From Hymenobacter terrestris (lineage in GTDB: Bacteria; Bacteroidota; Bacteroidia; Cytophagales; Hymenobacteraceae): a stretch of DNA of 36,297 nt. Positions 34,966-36,297 of this stretch are shown piece after piece (position 1 is the stretch's first letter; every line of letters starts with the position of its first letter). The stretch lies in contig NZ_JABKAV010000034.1 in NCBI RefSeq assembly GCF_013377905.1, positions 1 through 36,297 on the forward strand, in the 5' to 3' direction. Under the pieces are notes generated by a model, which saw nothing but the letters and a program-made list of their open reading frames with translations, did no database searches and was not told the DNA's origin. The position numbers and the translations under genes were made by a program.

Positions 34966-36237
34966 ATGATTCAGTTCGAAGAATTTACCCTCGATAACGG
35001 TCTGCGCTGCATTGTGCACGAAGACCACACCTCGCCGCTGGCCGTGCTCAACGTGCTCTACAACGTGGGCTCGCGCGACGAAACGCCCGACCAGACTGGC
35101 TTTGCCCACCTGTTCGAGCACCTGATGTTTTCGGGCTCGGTGAACATTCCCAGCTACGACGAGCCGCTGCAGCTGGTGGGCGGAGAAAACAACGCCTTCA
35201 CCTCGCCCGATATCACCAACTACTACCTCACGCTGCCCGCCGCCAACCTCGAAACCGGCTTCTGGCTCGAATCGGACCGGATGCTGAATCTGGCGTTTTC
35301 GGATAACGGCTTGGAGGTACAGCGCAAGGTGGTGGTCGAAGAGTTCAAGCAGAACTACCTTAACCAGCCCTACGGCGACGTATGGCTGAAGCTGCGGCCC
35401 CTCGCCTACCAGCACCACCCCTACCAGTGGGCCACCATTGGCAAGGAAATCAGCCACATCGAAGATGCCACGATGGCGCAGGTGCGGGCCTTTTTCGCCA
35501 AGCACTACGCCCCCGCCAACGCCATTCTGGTAGTAGCCGGCGATGTAACCGTGGCCGAGGCCCGACGGCTGGCCGAGAAGTGGTTCGGACCCATTGCCGG
35601 CGGCACCCGCTACGAGCGGGAGCTACCCACCGAGCCTCGCCAGGAGGAAGCCCGCTTCCTCGAAATCCACGCCGAAGTGCCGCTGTCGGCCCTCTACAAA
35701 GTGTACCACATGCCCGGCCGGGGCGAAAACGGCTACTACCCCGCTGATTTGCTGTCCGATGTGCTGGGCCGGGGCAAGTCGAGCCGACTGTACCAAAAGC
35801 TAGTGAAGGAGCAGGAGCTATTCAACTCGCTCTCCGCCTCCGTGATGGGCTCAGTGGAGCCGGGCCTGCTCGTCATCAGCGGCAAGCTCAACGCCGACAT
35901 CACGCTGGAGCAGGCCGATATGGCTCTGGAAGCTGTGGTGGCCGAACTGCTGATTACCGAAGTACCCACCGAGGAACTGGAAAAGGTAAAAAACCAGGCC
36001 GAAGTAAGCATCGTGTTCAGCGAAATCGAACTGCTGAACCGAGCCATGAGCCTAGCCTTCAGCAAGCTGCTCGGCGACGCCAACCTGGTAAACGAGGAAA
36101 GCGCGAAAATCCAGGCTGTAACGCCCGTCCAGGTGCAGGCTGCCGCCCGCGAAGTGCTCCGCCCCGAAAACTGCAGCACCCTTTACTACCGCGCCACGCC
36201 CATTGCCGAACCGGTACTGGTAGAGGTAGGGGGCTAA
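34966..36237 (+). CDS. M16 family zinc metallopeptidase
   Basis: Peptidase of the M16 (pitrilysin/processing-peptidase) family, 423 aa, a single half-length subunit of two similar domains. Seen: the inverted zinc motif H48-LF-E51-H52, the distal zinc ligand E126 about 75 residues later (VVVEEFKQN), the NAFTS..T.YY segment (76-87) lining the active site, and the second, inactive domain from about residue 225 (AEVPLSALYKVYHMPG). No signal peptide is visible, so it may be cytosolic or exported in an unusual way. ATG 34966 is preferred over the weak upstream start at 34939. In this phylum a second M16 gene often follows; the window ends 60 bp after the stop, so this cannot be checked. Confidence 0.93.
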   Translation: MIQFEEFTLDNGLRCIVHEDHTSPLAVLNVLYNVGSRDETPDQTGFAHLFEHLMFSGSVNIPSYDEPLQLVGGENNAFTSPDITNYYLTLPAANLETGFWLESDRMLNLAFSDNGLEVQRKVVVEEFKQNYLNQPYGDVWLKLRPLAYQHHPYQWATIGKEISHIEDATMAQVRAFFAKHYAPANAILVVAGDVTVAEARRLAEKWFGPIAGGTRYERELPTEPRQEEARFLEIHAEVPLSALYKVYHMPGRGENGYYPADLLSDVLGRGKSSRLYQKLVKEQELFNSLSASVMGSVEPGLLVISGKLNADITLEQADMALEAVVAELLITEVPTEELEKVKNQAEVSIVFSEIELLNRAMSLAFSKLLGDANLVNEESAKIQAVTPVQVQAAAREVLRPENCSTLYYRATPIAEPVLVEVGG

Positions 36238-36297
36238 ACTTCGCGTCAGCAGAAACGAACAAGCAGAAGATGTAGTACGGGCCCAAGTTGCGGCGGG
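36238..36297. other. Right edge, no feature seen
   Basis: Short sequence after the M16 peptidase stop codon. No hairpin with a T-run and no start of a further gene can be supported in the 60 bases available. Confidence 0.4.

Overview
The window looks like chromosome from a GC-rich member of the Bacteroidota (Cytophagia), most like Hymenobacter. Four things point there: a SusC-type TonB receptor and a second receptor with a CarboxypepD_reg domain, a single-chain alpha+beta 2-oxoacid dehydrogenase E1, a YtxJ-type bacillithiol-system protein, and repeated TAnnTTTG boxes (the Bacteroidota -7 promoter element) in front of genes. No tRNA, rRNA, CRISPR array, prophage or insertion sequence was seen.

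Region 1 (63-12134) is a membrane glycan locus. On the minus strand lie a GT39-type glycosyltransferase, a GtrB/ArnC-like GT2 with two C-terminal membrane helices, a methyltransferase, a second GT2 and a large polytopic protein with a soluble C-terminal domain. A divergent plus-strand unit holds another polytopic protein and two tandem paralogous lipoproteins, closed by a bidirectional terminator. A further minus-strand pair (polytopic protein and DPM1-like GT2) follows. The likely logic is that GT2 enzymes charge a polyprenyl phosphate and GT-C-like membrane proteins move the sugar to a final acceptor; the product is unknown.

Region 2 (12348-20456) carries three kynurenine-pathway enzymes: 3-hydroxyanthranilate dioxygenase (haaO), kynureninase (kynU) and kynurenine 3-monooxygenase (kmo), which together lead from kynurenine to quinolinate and so to NAD. 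Inserted among them are an unknown membrane protein, an AlkB-like dioxygenase and a TonB-dependent receptor on the opposite strand.

Region 3 (20618-26171) holds a LytTR response regulator, a very large soluble PAS-rich hybrid histidine kinase whose gene converges on it with 7 bp between the stop codons, and two small envelope lipoproteins, one of the DUF4136 family.

Region 4 (26262-32068) groups lipoyl synthase (lipA), an outer-membrane beta-barrel candidate, an OsmC-type thiol peroxidase, YtxJ, two small exported unknown proteins and the fused E1. LipA makes the lipoyl group used by the E2 partner of E1, and OsmC and YtxJ are thiol-redox proteins, so this is loosely a lipoate/thiol neighbourhood. 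Two palindromic repeat structures sit here: an REP-like inverted pair after osmC, and an inverted repeat that encodes the linker inside the E1 fusion.

Region 5 (32208-36237) has a SusC-type receptor without a SusD partner and an M16 zinc peptidase. The best leads are the repeat-encoded E1 linker, the REP-like pair, a terminator-like hairpin at the predicted 5' end of the first TonB receptor transcript, and promoter boxes so close to the ATG of kynU and lipA that leaderless mRNAs are expected. I did not find a clear defence or other wholly new multi-gene system.
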